64,000 nt of DNA from Pseudomonadota bacterium (lineage in GTDB: Bacteria > Pseudomonadota > Alphaproteobacteria > Micavibrionales > UBA2020), in the NCBI GenBank assembly GCA_021845905.1, contig JAJZVA010000003.1:1-64000 (forward strand). Reading direction: 5' to 3'. Positions 23,627-31,973 of the stretch are shown here, in pieces. Under the pieces are notes generated by a model, which was given only the letters and a program-made list of their open reading frames with translations, had not been told where the DNA came from and did not search any database. Within the stretch, counting starts at the first letter, position 1; every line of letters begins with the position of its first letter. The translations under genes were made by a program, and so were the position numbers.

Positions 23627-25054
23627 TTATCTCCAAATCACCGGCCCTTGCGGCGCGCGGTTCAGCATCAGTTCCGTCAGCGCCCAGACGCGCGCGTCGA
23701 CGCGGTCGGGGCTTTGTTTTCCATCCGCGACGAAGCGGCACATCTGGTCTTCCAATGCCCCGAACACACCCACATGATGGATGCGGCTTTGCTCGTCCAG
23801 CGCGGCGATCGGCTCGGCGCGGGTGATTTTTCCGCGGCTGGCGTGCACCGCCTTGTAGGGCACGTTCGGCTCATAGGTGCGAAGCGTATGCTCGACCATG
23901 TCGCCGCCCTGGTTGACTTCCGCCACGATGCGGTCGGCCTTGTGTTTTTTAAACGCGTTGAGCGCTTTCGACGCCCATTCGGCGGGCGTGTATTTTCCGC
24001 TCGCGTCTTCCAGAACATAGCCGTGCCCGTCGACGCCCAATCCGGCGACGATGATGCCGGTTTCGTCGCTGCCATTTTTCGCCGTCGTCGCGGGGTCGAT
24101 GGCGACCACGATCCGCCTCATTTGCGGCGCATCGTCGGCATCGACGCGGTTGATCTGCAGCGTCTCGCGCGTCCACAGGGCGTCCGCCCGGTCGGCATGA
24201 AACGCCTCGTCCACCGTCGCCGGATATTCGCGCCGGAACGTCCAGATGTTGCCTGTCTCGTAAATCTTCGCCCGCCGCCAGCACATCTGCGCGTCGTCGA
24301 GCCTGTGGGCGCGCTTGTAATCCTCTTCTTCCGCCGTGAGCGCGAAGCCTTGCGGCGGCTCCCTGCGGTATTCGCCTTGCATGAACCACGGCACGAAGAC
24401 CAGCTGATAGTCCGACCGACCGGCCCTGGCGTCGTCGCAGAGTTTGTAGAACAGCCCCTGCGCGCCCGCCGAGGTGCTCTCGAGAATGATTTCCGTTCCT
24501 CCCAGGTCCGCCACGGCCTGCAGCACGCCGGACATATGTTCTTTGGCGTTCGCCCAGTAGGCGACCTCCGAGCCGTGAAAATATTGCAGCGTGTCCGACC
24601 GCCCCACTCCCCGGGATTTGGCGGTGCCGACGTGATAGCCGGAGTCGAGGCGGTCGAACAGCATCTCGCGCGCGTTGGCGCGCCCTTCGTGCGCCTTCAC
24701 CGGATAAGGGCAGTTGTCATGAAAGCGCTTCATGATCGAAAACAAATTGCGCGTCGCGTCCTCGAGGTGCGCGAGGATGAAGGCGCGAGCGCCGCTGTTG
24801 TGCGTCACCTTCCAGTAGAACCTTGCCTCGACATAGGTCGAGACGCCCTGCTGCCGCCCCTTGACGATCAGCGCACGCACGCGGCCCGTGGTTTTGAGTT
24901 GTTCCTCCAGCCTGTCATGCACGAACTTTTGCGCGGCGTTGAGTTCCAGTTTTCTGATCGCGCCCTGCTTGGTGCGGATATTCAGGCACGCGGCCGCGTA
25001 ATGCAAAAAATCCGCCTTCAGTTTCAGGCGGATTTCCTTTTCGCTGTCGTTCAC
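23627..25054 (-). CDS. Phage terminase large subunit
   Basis: 475 residues from a GTG at 25054 with a strong AGGAGCGG site. ATPase part: adenine/P-loop region RALIVKGRQQGVSTYVEA, Walker B TEIILESTSAGAQG. Nuclease part: RRIVVAIDPATTAKNGSDE with the first catalytic Asp, later RIVAEVNQGGDMVEHTL and a C-terminal Asp near SPDRVDARVWALTELM. It packages DNA into the head and cuts it. Whether packaging is headful or cos-specific cannot be read from this. Confidence 0.92.
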   Translation of the reverse strand: MNDSEKEIRLKLKADFLHYAAACLNIRTKQGAIRKLELNAAQKFVHDRLEEQLKTTGRVRALIVKGRQQGVSTYVEARFYWKVTHNSGARAFILAHLEDATRNLFSIMKRFHDNCPYPVKAHEGRANAREMLFDRLDSGYHVGTAKSRGVGRSDTLQYFHGSEVAYWANAKEHMSGVLQAVADLGGTEIILESTSAGAQGLFYKLCDDARAGRSDYQLVFVPWFMQGEYRREPPQGFALTAEEEDYKRAHRLDDAQMCWRRAKIYETGNIWTFRREYPATVDEAFHADRADALWTRETLQINRVDADDAPQMRRIVVAIDPATTAKNGSDETGIIVAGLGVDGHGYVLEDASGKYTPAEWASKALNAFKKHKADRIVAEVNQGGDMVEHTLRTYEPNVPYKAVHASRGKITRAEPIAALDEQSRIHHVGVFGALEDQMCRFVADGKQSPDRVDARVWALTELMLNRAPQGPVIWR

Positions 25055-25069
25055 GTCCGCTCCTGTTTT

Positions 25070-25306
25070 TTATTCCAGTTCCTTCAAAGCCTCTTCGTGG
25101 GTTTTGATCTTTTCACCGCGCGCCGCCTCCGCCGCGGCGACCGCGCCCGGAACGTCCGGCAGAATCTTCTTCAGCAACGCGATGGCCGCCGCGACCTGCG
25201 TCGCCGACATTTTTCCCTCGCCCAGCACGTGCCGTTGCAGCGCAAAGATCAACGCGCACGCGTCGATGCCGGCGCGCGGATCGTCCGGCGTTTCATCGTC
25301 GTTCAT
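25070..25306 (-). CDS. Terminase small subunit-like protein
   Basis: 78 residues, GGAGGAGAC site before the ATG at 25306. ACALIFALQRHVLGEGKMSA followed by TQVAAAIALLKKILPDVPGA is the helix-turn-helix-like pattern seen in small terminase-type proteins next to TerL. The 78-residue length is short for a full TerS with oligomerisation domain. It should recognise DNA for packaging; 22-bp tandem repeats lie 240 bases upstream. Function by position and partial motif. Confidence 0.6.
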   Translation of the reverse strand: MNDDETPDDPRAGIDACALIFALQRHVLGEGKMSATQVAAAIALLKKILPDVPGAVAAAEAARGEKIKTHEEALKELE

Positions 25307-25629
25307 GTCTCCTCCGGAATGTCGGGCAACAAAAAACGCGGGCTTCGAAAAGACCGCGTTGTTTTTATTTCGTCCGGCTCATCTACACTTCGCGAGCCTG
25401 ATTAGATTTAAACAAAGATGATCCCCGTCCGTCAACAAGAATTTTCAAACGCGCGCGCCGCGAAAACAATTCGCGAAGAGATTTCAAAAACATATGCCGC
25501 AAAAATTTTTTCAAAAAGGCGTTTCCGCCGTTTCATGGTGTTTCAGCGTGTTCCACACGCATGGATAAAGTGTTCCACACGCATGGATAAAGCGTTTCAC
25601 ACGCATGGATAAAGCGTTTCATACGCTTT
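25307..25629. other. Upstream region of the packaging genes
   Basis: 323 bases without a gene. It starts with a GC-rich leader, then AT-rich stretches (25470-25515), and ends in the 22-bp tandem repeats listed at 25548. A promoter for the packaging genes is expected here, but no clear minus-strand -35/-10 pair is seen. Confidence 0.5.
25548..25626. repeat. 22-bp tandem direct repeats (three and a half units)
   Basis: Units at 25548-25569, 25570-25591 and 25592-25613, each ending CACACGCATGGATAAA, plus a partial fourth to 25626. The first two are identical; the third differs by TTTC for TTCC and C for T at the start. The array lies between the TerS-like gene and the exported-protein gene at 25630. 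Iterons next to terminase genes may be a pac/cos recognition site; replication iterons are less likely, as no replication gene is nearby. Confidence 0.85.
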
Positions 25630-26214
25630 TTATTGGTTCAATCCGCTGTAATCCCGCGCATAGTCTCTTTTGCGCGGCGGCACGACGAGCGGCGCCGGAT
25701 GCGTCGAAAGATAATACTGTTCCGGATCGACGGGCGCGGCGGGCGCTTGCTGCGCCGCCCCGCCGCGCCGTGCCTGCGGCACGCGGAAATAGCCGCCGCT
25801 ATTGTCGTTTCCGCTGCTCATCGCCGGGCCGATGGAGGTTTTCTGCATGTCGATTTCCTTTTGCGCGAGCGATTCTTTTTTGCGGCCCGCCGCCGCCGTC
25901 TTTTCCGACGCCGCTTTTTTTGCCGCGTCGCGGAGCCGCTTCAGCTTCCAGCGCCGCATGCATTCAGTATATGGGTCGGCGTAGTGCATCTCGATATAGT
26001 AAGTCTCTTGCCGGCCGAGCGCGGCGTAGCATTTGCCGACCGACATCACCACGACGTTGTGCAAGCCGCCCGAAGACGGCACGATCGCCGAAACCGGCGA
26101 AGCGGACGATGCGCCGCCCGCGCTGTAATACCCCGCGAAGGCGGCGCGCAAAGGCGCCATGACCGCGAAGGCCGCAAGGACGCAACACACCGTATTCCGT
26201 AATAAAGTTTTCAT
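25630..26214 (-). CDS. Hypothetical exported protein
   Basis: 194 residues, with a signal peptide (MKTLLRNTVCCVLAAFAVMA, cleavage after AAFA), a short conserved-looking region (VVVMSVGKCYAALGRQETYY, MHYADPYTECMRRWKLKR), a Lys/Ala-rich coil (RDAAKKAASEKTAAAGRKKE) and a Pro/Ala-rich end with YYLSTHPAPLVVPPRKRD. Two cysteines after the signal could form a disulfide. It lies upstream of the packaging genes on the same strand, separated by the 22-bp repeats. Family not recognised; it may not belong to the phage cluster. Confidence 0.65.
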   Translation of the reverse strand: MKTLLRNTVCCVLAAFAVMAPLRAAFAGYYSAGGASSASPVSAIVPSSGGLHNVVVMSVGKCYAALGRQETYYIEMHYADPYTECMRRWKLKRLRDAAKKAASEKTAAAGRKKESLAQKEIDMQKTSIGPAMSSGNDNSGGYFRVPQARRGGAAQQAPAAPVDPEQYYLSTHPAPLVVPPRKRDYARDYSGLNQ

Positions 26215-26387
26215 ATCCGTATGCCTTTTTTATTCTTGCGTTATGAAATGCGCCGACGCGCGTCGCGGCGAAAACGAAACCATAAAACAGGTTTTATTTC
26301 AGGTGAAGTATTATCACGCCGGAAAATAATTGCTACACTCCGTCATCCCGTATTACGAAATTTAAAAATGCCCAAGGAGATTGAAGC

Positions 26388-27857
26388 ATGCCGCTCGAAG
26401 ATGATTTTAACAGAAATGCGCTTTCACGAAATCTGATCAGGGCCGTGTGCAACAACGACCTCGTCTCCGCCGCGACGCTCATCAGCGCCGGCGCGGACGT
26501 CAACGCCAGGGACGAGCAGGACAATTCCGCCCTCAGCCTCGCCATCGACATGGAACTGATGGAAATCGCCCTGCTGCTGATCGAAAACGGCGCAGACATC
26601 AACGCCATGGACAATGCCGGCAGGCCCGCGCTGATCGCCGCGGCCCATCTCGGCAAACTGCCCGTCGTCAAGGCGCTGCTCGACCGCGGCGCGAACACCG
26701 ACGCGCGCGACCCGACCGGCGCCACCGCGCTGATGATGGCGACGCGCAATTTCTCCCGGCCGGTCGTGATGGCGCTGCTCGCCGCGAAGGCGGACGTCAA
26801 CGCCAAGGACAACAGCGGCGACACCGCGCTGATGGACGCCGCCGCCCGCGGCTACGCCGACATCGCGGGCTTTCTTCTCGACGCGGGCGCGGAGGTCGAC
26901 GCCAGAAACAGCAACCAGAAGACGGCGCTCCTTTTCGCCGCGCGCAACGCCAACGGCGCGACCGTGAAAAAGCTCCTCGACGCGGGCGCGGACCCCAGGG
27001 CGCAGGATATCGCAGGCGACACGGCGCTGATCGAGGCCGCGCTCGGCGGCAGCGACCAGGCCGCGCGGCTCCTCATCGACGCGGGCGCGGACATCAACGC
27101 GCGCAACACCGGCGACATCACCGCGCTGATGATGGCGGCGCGGTGCGAAAGCGAGGCGGTCGTCCGCCAGCTGATCGCCGCGAAGGCGGCCGTCAACATG
27201 AAAGACAACACCGGCGATTCCGCGCTGAGCGAAGCCGCCATGCGCGGCCACGTCAACATCGCCCGCATCCTGCTCGACGCGGGCGCAGACGTCAACAACA
27301 AGGGACACAGCGGCAGGACGGCGCTGATCGTCGCCGCGCGCGGCGATGCGCCGGAACTGGTCGAACTGCTGCTCGCCCGCGGCGCGGACGTCGAGGCCCG
27401 CAACGACGACGGAAACACGGCGCTGATCGAGGCGGCGGACGCGGGCAAGCCCGTGCAGGCCGCGCTGTTGCTCGACGGCGGCGCGGACATCAACGCCCGC
27501 AACAAGGAAGGCAAAACGCCGCTGATGGCCGCCGCGGCCTTCCGCAGCTTCGGCAACGACGAGGACGTCATCGACGACGGCTACCGCGTGGCGGAACTTC
27601 TGCTCAAGCGCGGCGCGGAGATCGACCTTAAAAGCGACAACGGCGAAACCGCCGAAAGCCTTGCCAGCGACGGCTCGAGAAAGCGCCTCGCGCGGATGAT
27701 CGGTTCTGAAAGGGACGCCCGCAAACGCCTCGCCGAAGAATATGCCAAGGCGGCCGAGGACAGGAGACGCGCGGCGCTCGCCACCAAACAGGAAGGCTTG
27801 CGCGCCGCCGCCCGCAACAAGCCCCGGCTGATCATCAAGCCGCCGAAATCCGCCTGA
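26388..27857 (+). CDS. Large ankyrin repeat protein (about twelve repeats)
   Basis: 489 residues, CAAGGAGATTGAAGC site before the ATG at 26388. From residue 15 to about 405 it is a nearly unbroken ankyrin stack with regular 33-residue spacing (ALSLAIDMELMEIALLLIEN, GADINAMDNAGRPALIAAAH, GANTDARDPTGATALMMA, GADINARNKEGKTPLMAAAA). The last 85 residues form a charged coil (RDARKRLAEEYAKAAEDRRR) ending in a basic tail. No signal peptide. Long ankyrin arrays are a common format for interaction proteins and type IV secretion effectors; a secreted role is inferred only from the presence of a Dot/Icm locus. Confidence 0.9.
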   Translation: MPLEDDFNRNALSRNLIRAVCNNDLVSAATLISAGADVNARDEQDNSALSLAIDMELMEIALLLIENGADINAMDNAGRPALIAAAHLGKLPVVKALLDRGANTDARDPTGATALMMATRNFSRPVVMALLAAKADVNAKDNSGDTALMDAAARGYADIAGFLLDAGAEVDARNSNQKTALLFAARNANGATVKKLLDAGADPRAQDIAGDTALIEAALGGSDQAARLLIDAGADINARNTGDITALMMAARCESEAVVRQLIAAKAAVNMKDNTGDSALSEAAMRGHVNIARILLDAGADVNNKGHSGRTALIVAARGDAPELVELLLARGADVEARNDDGNTALIEAADAGKPVQAALLLDGGADINARNKEGKTPLMAAAAFRSFGNDEDVIDDGYRVAELLLKRGAEIDLKSDNGETAESLASDGSRKRLARMIGSERDARKRLAEEYAKAAEDRRRAALATKQEGLRAAARNKPRLIIKPPKSA

Positions 27858-27861
27858 GTCC

Positions 27862-27885
27862 CTGAAAAGCCGCGATTTTTCAGGA
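27862..27885. terminator. Hairpin downstream of the ankyrin gene
   Basis: CCTGAAAA (27862-27869) and TTTTCAGG (27878-27885) pair perfectly around an 8-base loop, five bases after the stop codon. There is no U-tract after the stem, so it may stabilise the 3' end rather than terminate by itself. Confidence 0.45.
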
Positions 27886-27993
27886 TCACGCCTTTCAAAA
27901 CGCCGCCGGACTGCCGCGCGCTGGCGCGTGTTTTATTTTTAAGTATTTGATGTCAAAAGATATTTATAAAAGAACAAGAAACGCACAATCTAA

Positions 27994-28022
27994 TTGACAT
28001 ATTGTCATATCCATAATAAATT
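27994..28022 (+). promoter_or_regulatory. Promoter upstream of the DUF4116/GT gene
   Basis: TTGACA (27994-27999), a 17-base spacer and TAAATT (28017-28022), in an AT-rich intergenic region 75-100 bases upstream of 28098. It shares the TTGACATAT block of other accessory-gene promoters in the window. Confidence 0.55.
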
Positions 28023-28097
28023 ATTAGAAATCATATTTTAACAAACCGGCCTCATCGCCGCGCGGCGATGATGGTCATTTCAAGTGGAAACAGGGCG

Positions 28098-30080
28098 ATG
28101 TCCTCCTTTCTCGACAGCTTCAATAACCAGAACCCGCCGCCGCCCGCAACAAGCCCCGGCGCAGCGGACGTTGATTTCGCGGCCGCCCGCGACGCGGTTG
28201 AAAAATCCGGACAGAACCTTCAGCATCTCTCCGCCGCAATGAAGGACAACGACGAGATCGTCGGCATCGCGGTGAAAAGCTACGGGCCGGCGCTGGCCGT
28301 TGCGTCGCAAAGGCTCCGCAACGACCACGCCATCGTCGTTGCCGCGACCCGCAAGGACTGGCAGGCCTTCCAGTACGCCTCGGGCGCGCGCAAGAACGAT
28401 CCGGAGACGGCGCGCGCCGTCATCGAGATCAACTGGCAAACCTATGAATATTTGTCGAACGCGATGAAGCAAGACACCGAGATCGCGATGCGCGCCATCC
28501 GTCAGAGCTGGATGGCGATATATAAAATGCCGCCGTCGCTTCTGGACGACAAGGAGATCATGCGCGAGGCCGTCCTGCAGGACACGCAGGCCTTCGAAAT
28601 GGCCTCGCCGCGGCTCAGGGGCGACCCCGACATCGTGCGAATAGCCGCAATGCAGGACGGCGCGCTGCTCTGCTTCGCGTCCGCCGAACTGCGCGACGAC
28701 AAGGACTTCCTGCTGCCCGTCGTCCGCGCGCAATGGAGCGCGATACAATACGCCTCCGACAAACTGCGCGACGACGCGGACGTCGTCCGCGCCGCCGTCG
28801 GACGAAACGCCCAGGCCTATAAAAGCGCCTCGCCGAGATTGCAAAAAGACCCTTCCATCGCCCGGCTGGCGCTGGAAGGAAATCCTTACCTGCTGCCGGA
28901 AATGCCCGTCGAGATCAGGGGCGACCGCGCTATCATGCTGGACGCCGTGCAGCGCAACGGCATGGCGCTGAAACACGCGGCCGAAGAGCTCCGCAACGAC
29001 CGCGACCTCGTCCTTGCCGCCATCGCGCAAAACTGGCGGGCGCACGCCCATGCCTCCGAAAGCCTTCAGGAAGATCCCGCCGTGCGCGACGCCGTGGCGC
29101 GGGAGCGCGCGCGCCAGTCCTCGACGCGCAAACAGGCGATCAATTTTCTATGGCTCGGGCTCGACCTGCCGGCCAAACCCGACCCCGACAACGGCTCGAT
29201 CCGCCTGCCGATGCCGGAGGAATACATCAACAACGTGCGCGAGGCGGCCTTGCGCCATCCCGGCGCCGACATCAATCTCTGGGTCGACAGCCGCCGCCTG
29301 ACCGAAAAGCAGCTCGGCTATCTTAAGGCCGTGACCGAAGACAAGGTGCGCAACCTCCATGTCAAAGACCTTTGCGCCATCCCCGCCTACAGGGACGAAG
29401 AGCTCTACAACCGCACGGAGACGAAGAGAGACTGGCGCAGCGGCTACCGCGGCGTCGTGTGGCTGCAGGTCGACGCGGCGAAAATCCTCATCCCGCTGCA
29501 AGGCGACTACGACCGGAGCTTCTTCGCCGACCTCGACCACGCGCACCTCGACATCGAATCGGGCCAGGTGCGATCCCTGCTCGACCGCCACGGCCTGCTG
29601 ATCGGCGGTTCGGACGGATACTCGACCAGCCTCGAAAACCAGCTGTGGGGCTTCGATCGCAGCCGCAGGGTTTTCTTCGAGGATTATTACAGCGCGGCGC
29701 TGGACATTTCCTACAAGGGCGAGATCGGCTACGGCGCCCTCTACCCGACCGTCAGGAACGCGCTCGACGGCTTTGAAGGCATATCATCCACCGATATCTG
29801 CCTGCCGATCGGCAGCAGGGGGCTCACCCACGCCGAACATCCCGGCCACGCCTGGAGCGAAAGATATGAAGGGCGCACGCATGTTCCCGCCCGGGAACTG
29901 GCGGAAATCTTCAACCCCCAAAGCGCCCCGGACGCGGAACGGGGCGTTTCCGCCGCCGCAAATGAAAACATGCCGCCGCGGGAAATGGCTCCCCCGGCGC
30001 GCAAAGCGCAAAAAACAGTTCTCGCGCGCAAAGCGCAAAAAACAGTTCTCGCGCGCAAAGCGCGCGGGCCCGGTTTGTAA
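28098..30080 (+). CDS. DUF4116-repeat protein with C-terminal glycosyltransferase-like domain
   Basis: 660 residues from the ATG at 28098 (AACAGGG ahead of it); an in-frame ATG at 28068 is possible. Residues 25-330 carry about eight DUF4116-type units of 35 residues (DDADVVRAAVGRNAQAYKSA, LRNDRDLVLAAIAQNWRAHA). The C-terminal part starts with INFLWLGLDLPAKPD, then DINLWVDSRRLT, WLQVDAAKILIPLQGDYD and FFADLDHAHLD, which resembles bacterial toxin-type or mannosyl glycosyltransferases with a DxD metal site (DLD). DUF4116 is best known from Legionella Dot/Icm effectors. The basic C-terminus is built from a 27-bp tandem duplication. Candidate secreted effector; the GT call is inferred from motif order. 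Confidence 0.75.
   Translation: MSSFLDSFNNQNPPPPATSPGAADVDFAAARDAVEKSGQNLQHLSAAMKDNDEIVGIAVKSYGPALAVASQRLRNDHAIVVAATRKDWQAFQYASGARKNDPETARAVIEINWQTYEYLSNAMKQDTEIAMRAIRQSWMAIYKMPPSLLDDKEIMREAVLQDTQAFEMASPRLRGDPDIVRIAAMQDGALLCFASAELRDDKDFLLPVVRAQWSAIQYASDKLRDDADVVRAAVGRNAQAYKSASPRLQKDPSIARLALEGNPYLLPEMPVEIRGDRAIMLDAVQRNGMALKHAAEELRNDRDLVLAAIAQNWRAHAHASESLQEDPAVRDAVARERARQSSTRKQAINFLWLGLDLPAKPDPDNGSIRLPMPEEYINNVREAALRHPGADINLWVDSRRLTEKQLGYLKAVTEDKVRNLHVKDLCAIPAYRDEELYNRTETKRDWRSGYRGVVWLQVDAAKILIPLQGDYDRSFFADLDHAHLDIESGQVRSLLDRHGLLIGGSDGYSTSLENQLWGFDRSRRVFFEDYYSAALDISYKGEIGYGALYPTVRNALDGFEGISSTDICLPIGSRGLTHAEHPGHAWSERYEGRTHVPARELAEIFNPQSAPDAERGVSAAANENMPPREMAPPARKAQKTVLARKAQKTVLARKARGPGL
29997..30063 (+). 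repeat. 27-bp tandem repeat at the 3' end of the DUF4116/GT gene
   Basis: Two perfect copies (29997-30023, 30024-30050) and a 13-base partial copy. Each unit encodes an in-frame KAQKTVLAR repeat, giving the protein an Arg/Lys-rich end. The break in repetition leads directly into the stop region. Confidence 0.9.
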
Positions 30081-30180
30081 TTTCCCGGATTCGCAATTTC
30101 GCCATTTCTGGCGTTTTAAGGCGGTGGCGCGCGAAAAAGCAGTTGAAACGCGCCGCCGTTTCAGGCGACATAGGAAGACC

Positions 30181-31236
30181 ATGACAGCAGAACAGCCCAT
30201 CACGCCGGAAGAATTTTCCGCCGCGCTCGCCGCCGCCGTATCCGGAACTATTGGCATCGCCGTATCCGGAACTATTGGCATCGCCGTATCCGGAACTATT
30301 GGCATCGCCGTATCCGGCGGGGGCGACAGCATGGCGCTCGCGCTGTTGCTCGGAGACTGGATAAAAAGCAACGGGGCGAAAGAAAACGGCGCGGCGCTGG
30401 CCGCCTTCACCGTCGATCACAAACTGCGCCCCGAAGCCGCCGATGAAGCGCGCGCCGTGCACGAGATTTTAACCGCCCGCGGCATCGCGCACGAAATCCT
30501 CGTCTGGGAGGGCGAAAAACCCGCGACCGGCATTCAGGAACGCGCCCGCGAAGCGCGCTACGACCTGCTGACGGCGGCCTGCAGGCGGCGCGGCATCGCA
30601 ACGCTCGCGACGGCGCACAACCTCGAAGACCGGATCGAAACCTTCTGGATGCGGCTCGCCCACGGCAGCGGCCCCGACGGCCTTGCGGGCATGGCGGCGG
30701 CGGCGGAGATCAACGGCGTCGCGCGCATCCGCCCGCTGATGGGCTTCTCTCGCGCGCGCCTGCGCGCCACTTGCGAAAAATTCGGCGTCGCGTGGTTCGA
30801 AGACCCTTCCAACCGGAATGAAAAATATCTCCGCGTGAAGCTCCGCGCCTTCGAGGAGACGCTCGCAAGCGAGGGCCTGACCCCGCAACGGCTCGCGCGC
30901 ACGCTCCGCAAACTCGCCGACGCGAAGGACGCGCTGCAATTCTACGCCGCGCGCGCGTTTGAAGACTGCGTGACGGAAGACGGCGCCGCGGCGGCGCTCG
31001 ACCTTGGCAAATGGAAGGATTATCCCGCGGACATCCAGCGGCGCGTGCTCAACATGATTTTCTCAACCCGCGCGCCGCAAGCCTATCCCGCCGGGTTCGA
31101 CGCGACGGAGCGCCTGCGCCTTCATCTGCTGGATGAAAACTTCAAAGGCCGGACTCTCGCGGGGTGCGCGGTCGGACGCGTCAAAAACGGCAAAGTCCTG
31201 ATCGCGCGGGAAGAGATCAGCCGCGCGGCGCGCTGA
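30181..31236 (+). CDS. tilS: tRNA(Ile)-lysidine synthase
   Basis: 351 residues. It converts C34 of the CAU anticodon of tRNA(Ile) to lysidine with ATP, an essential cytoplasmic reaction. The PP-loop is VSGGGDSMALALL at about residues 43-55; downstream motifs are TVDHKLRPEAADEAR, the GIQERAREARYDLL block, and ATAHNLEDRIETFWMRLAHG. The ATG at 30181 has an AGGAAGACC site. Oddly, three tandem copies of an 8-residue unit (SGTIGIAV-type) precede the PP-loop (see 30235). The 3' end overlaps the opposite-strand gene at 31217 by 20 bases. In many Alphaproteobacteria tilS is directly followed by ftsH. Confidence 0.93.
   Translation: MTAEQPITPEEFSAALAAAVSGTIGIAVSGTIGIAVSGTIGIAVSGGGDSMALALLLGDWIKSNGAKENGAALAAFTVDHKLRPEAADEARAVHEILTARGIAHEILVWEGEKPATGIQERAREARYDLLTAACRRRGIATLATAHNLEDRIETFWMRLAHGSGPDGLAGMAAAAEINGVARIRPLMGFSRARLRATCEKFGVAWFEDPSNRNEKYLRVKLRAFEETLASEGLTPQRLARTLRKLADAKDALQFYAARAFEDCVTEDGAAAALDLGKWKDYPADIQRRVLNMIFSTRAPQAYPAGFDATERLRLHLLDENFKGRTLAGCAVGRVKNGKVLIAREEISRAAR
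30235..30317 (+). repeat. 24-bp tandem repeat inside tilS
   Basis: Units 30235-30258, 30259-30282 and 30283-30306 are identical, followed by an 11-base partial copy (GCCGTATCCGG) that runs into the PP-loop codons. Because 24 is a multiple of three, each unit adds AVSGTIGI in frame. The junction produces SGTIGIAVSGGGDS, so the repeat unit itself mimics the beginning of the SGG motif. Confidence 0.95.
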
Positions 31237-31924
31237 CGACATCCCGGTTCCGTTTCGCGACCGGCGTTTGTTCGATCATAAATGCCTTTTGTTCGATCAT
31301 AAATGCCTCCCGCTCGTCGATGAGGTCGAAGGCTTCCTTGAGGCGCGGAAATTCATTTTTCATCTGCGCGGCGTGGGCGGAATGATACAATGTCGCGGCG
31401 TTCTTCTCGGCGCTGAGGTCGGCGATCAGCGCGCCGATTTTTTTCGACAGGACGCTCATGTTATAATTATAAAGCGTTTCCGGAGATTCTTTCGCCATGG
31501 ATTGCATGGCGGCGCGCGTAGCCCGTTCGCTGACAGAGATGCCTTTCTTGAACTTGGCGCCGATATGGTCGAGGATCATAAACGAGACGCTCCCGACAAA
31601 ACCGCCGGCGAGCGCGCCGAGCATAACGAACGGTATGGCAGTGGCAATCGGAAGAGTGATCATGACGATCAGCCCGCCGACGGCTGCCGATGAGTTGAAT
31701 AATCTACCGATTTGCACATTTAAATATTTGTCGACGCGCTTTGCAAATTCAACGCGCCCTTTTTCGAGATCGGCCATCTTCGCGCAACGCTTGTTGAGGT
31801 CTTGGTAAGCGAGTAGCTTTTCGCCCATATCTTCCATGGCTTCGATCTTCTCCATTTGGGCTTTCACGCCGTCTTCGATCCTGGCGTAGTCTTCTGCCGT
31901 GTTTTGTTTTGCCGTTTGTTCCAT
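31217..31924 (-). CDS. Hypothetical membrane-hairpin protein, distant member of the 0.5-1.8 kb family
   Basis: 235 residues, GGAGTAACCCAC ahead of the ATG at 31924. Charged helical N-terminus (EDYARIEDGVKAQMEKIEA, GEKLLAYQDLNKRCAKMADL), a central hydrophobic double segment (SSAAVGGLIVMITLPIATAI, PFVMLGALAGGFVGSVSFMI), then a charged helical C-terminal half. The layout copies that of the genes at 459 and 1142, including spacing and the SVSERATRAAMQSMAKESPETLY region analogous to theirs. A 21-bp duplication adds one EAFMIEQ-type unit near the end. It is inserted antisense between tilS and ftsH. Function unknown. Confidence 0.7.
   Translation of the reverse strand: MEQTAKQNTAEDYARIEDGVKAQMEKIEAMEDMGEKLLAYQDLNKRCAKMADLEKGRVEFAKRVDKYLNVQIGRLFNSSAAVGGLIVMITLPIATAIPFVMLGALAGGFVGSVSFMILDHIGAKFKKGISVSERATRAAMQSMAKESPETLYNYNMSVLSKKIGALIADLSAEKNAATLYHSAHAAQMKNEFPRLKEAFDLIDEREAFMIEQKAFMIEQTPVAKRNRDVVSAPRG
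31267..31308 (-). repeat. 21-bp tandem duplication
   Basis: Two perfect, adjacent 21-base copies (31267-31287, 31288-31308) within the 3' part of the gene above, encoding a repeated 7-residue AFMIEQK/T unit in frame. Confidence 0.95.
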
Positions 31925-31973
31925 GTGGGTTACTCCTTGATTGAACCGTTAAATAAAAATTAATATTCTGTTA

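Noticed and set aside
25548-25626. Iterons as a plasmid or chromosomal replication origin
   Set aside because: No rep or dnaA gene, no AT-rich unwinding region with DnaA boxes, and the repeats abut terminase genes.
7361-26214. A complete inducible prophage
   Set aside because: No integrase, excisionase, repressor, replication gene or convincing att repeats are visible near either end.
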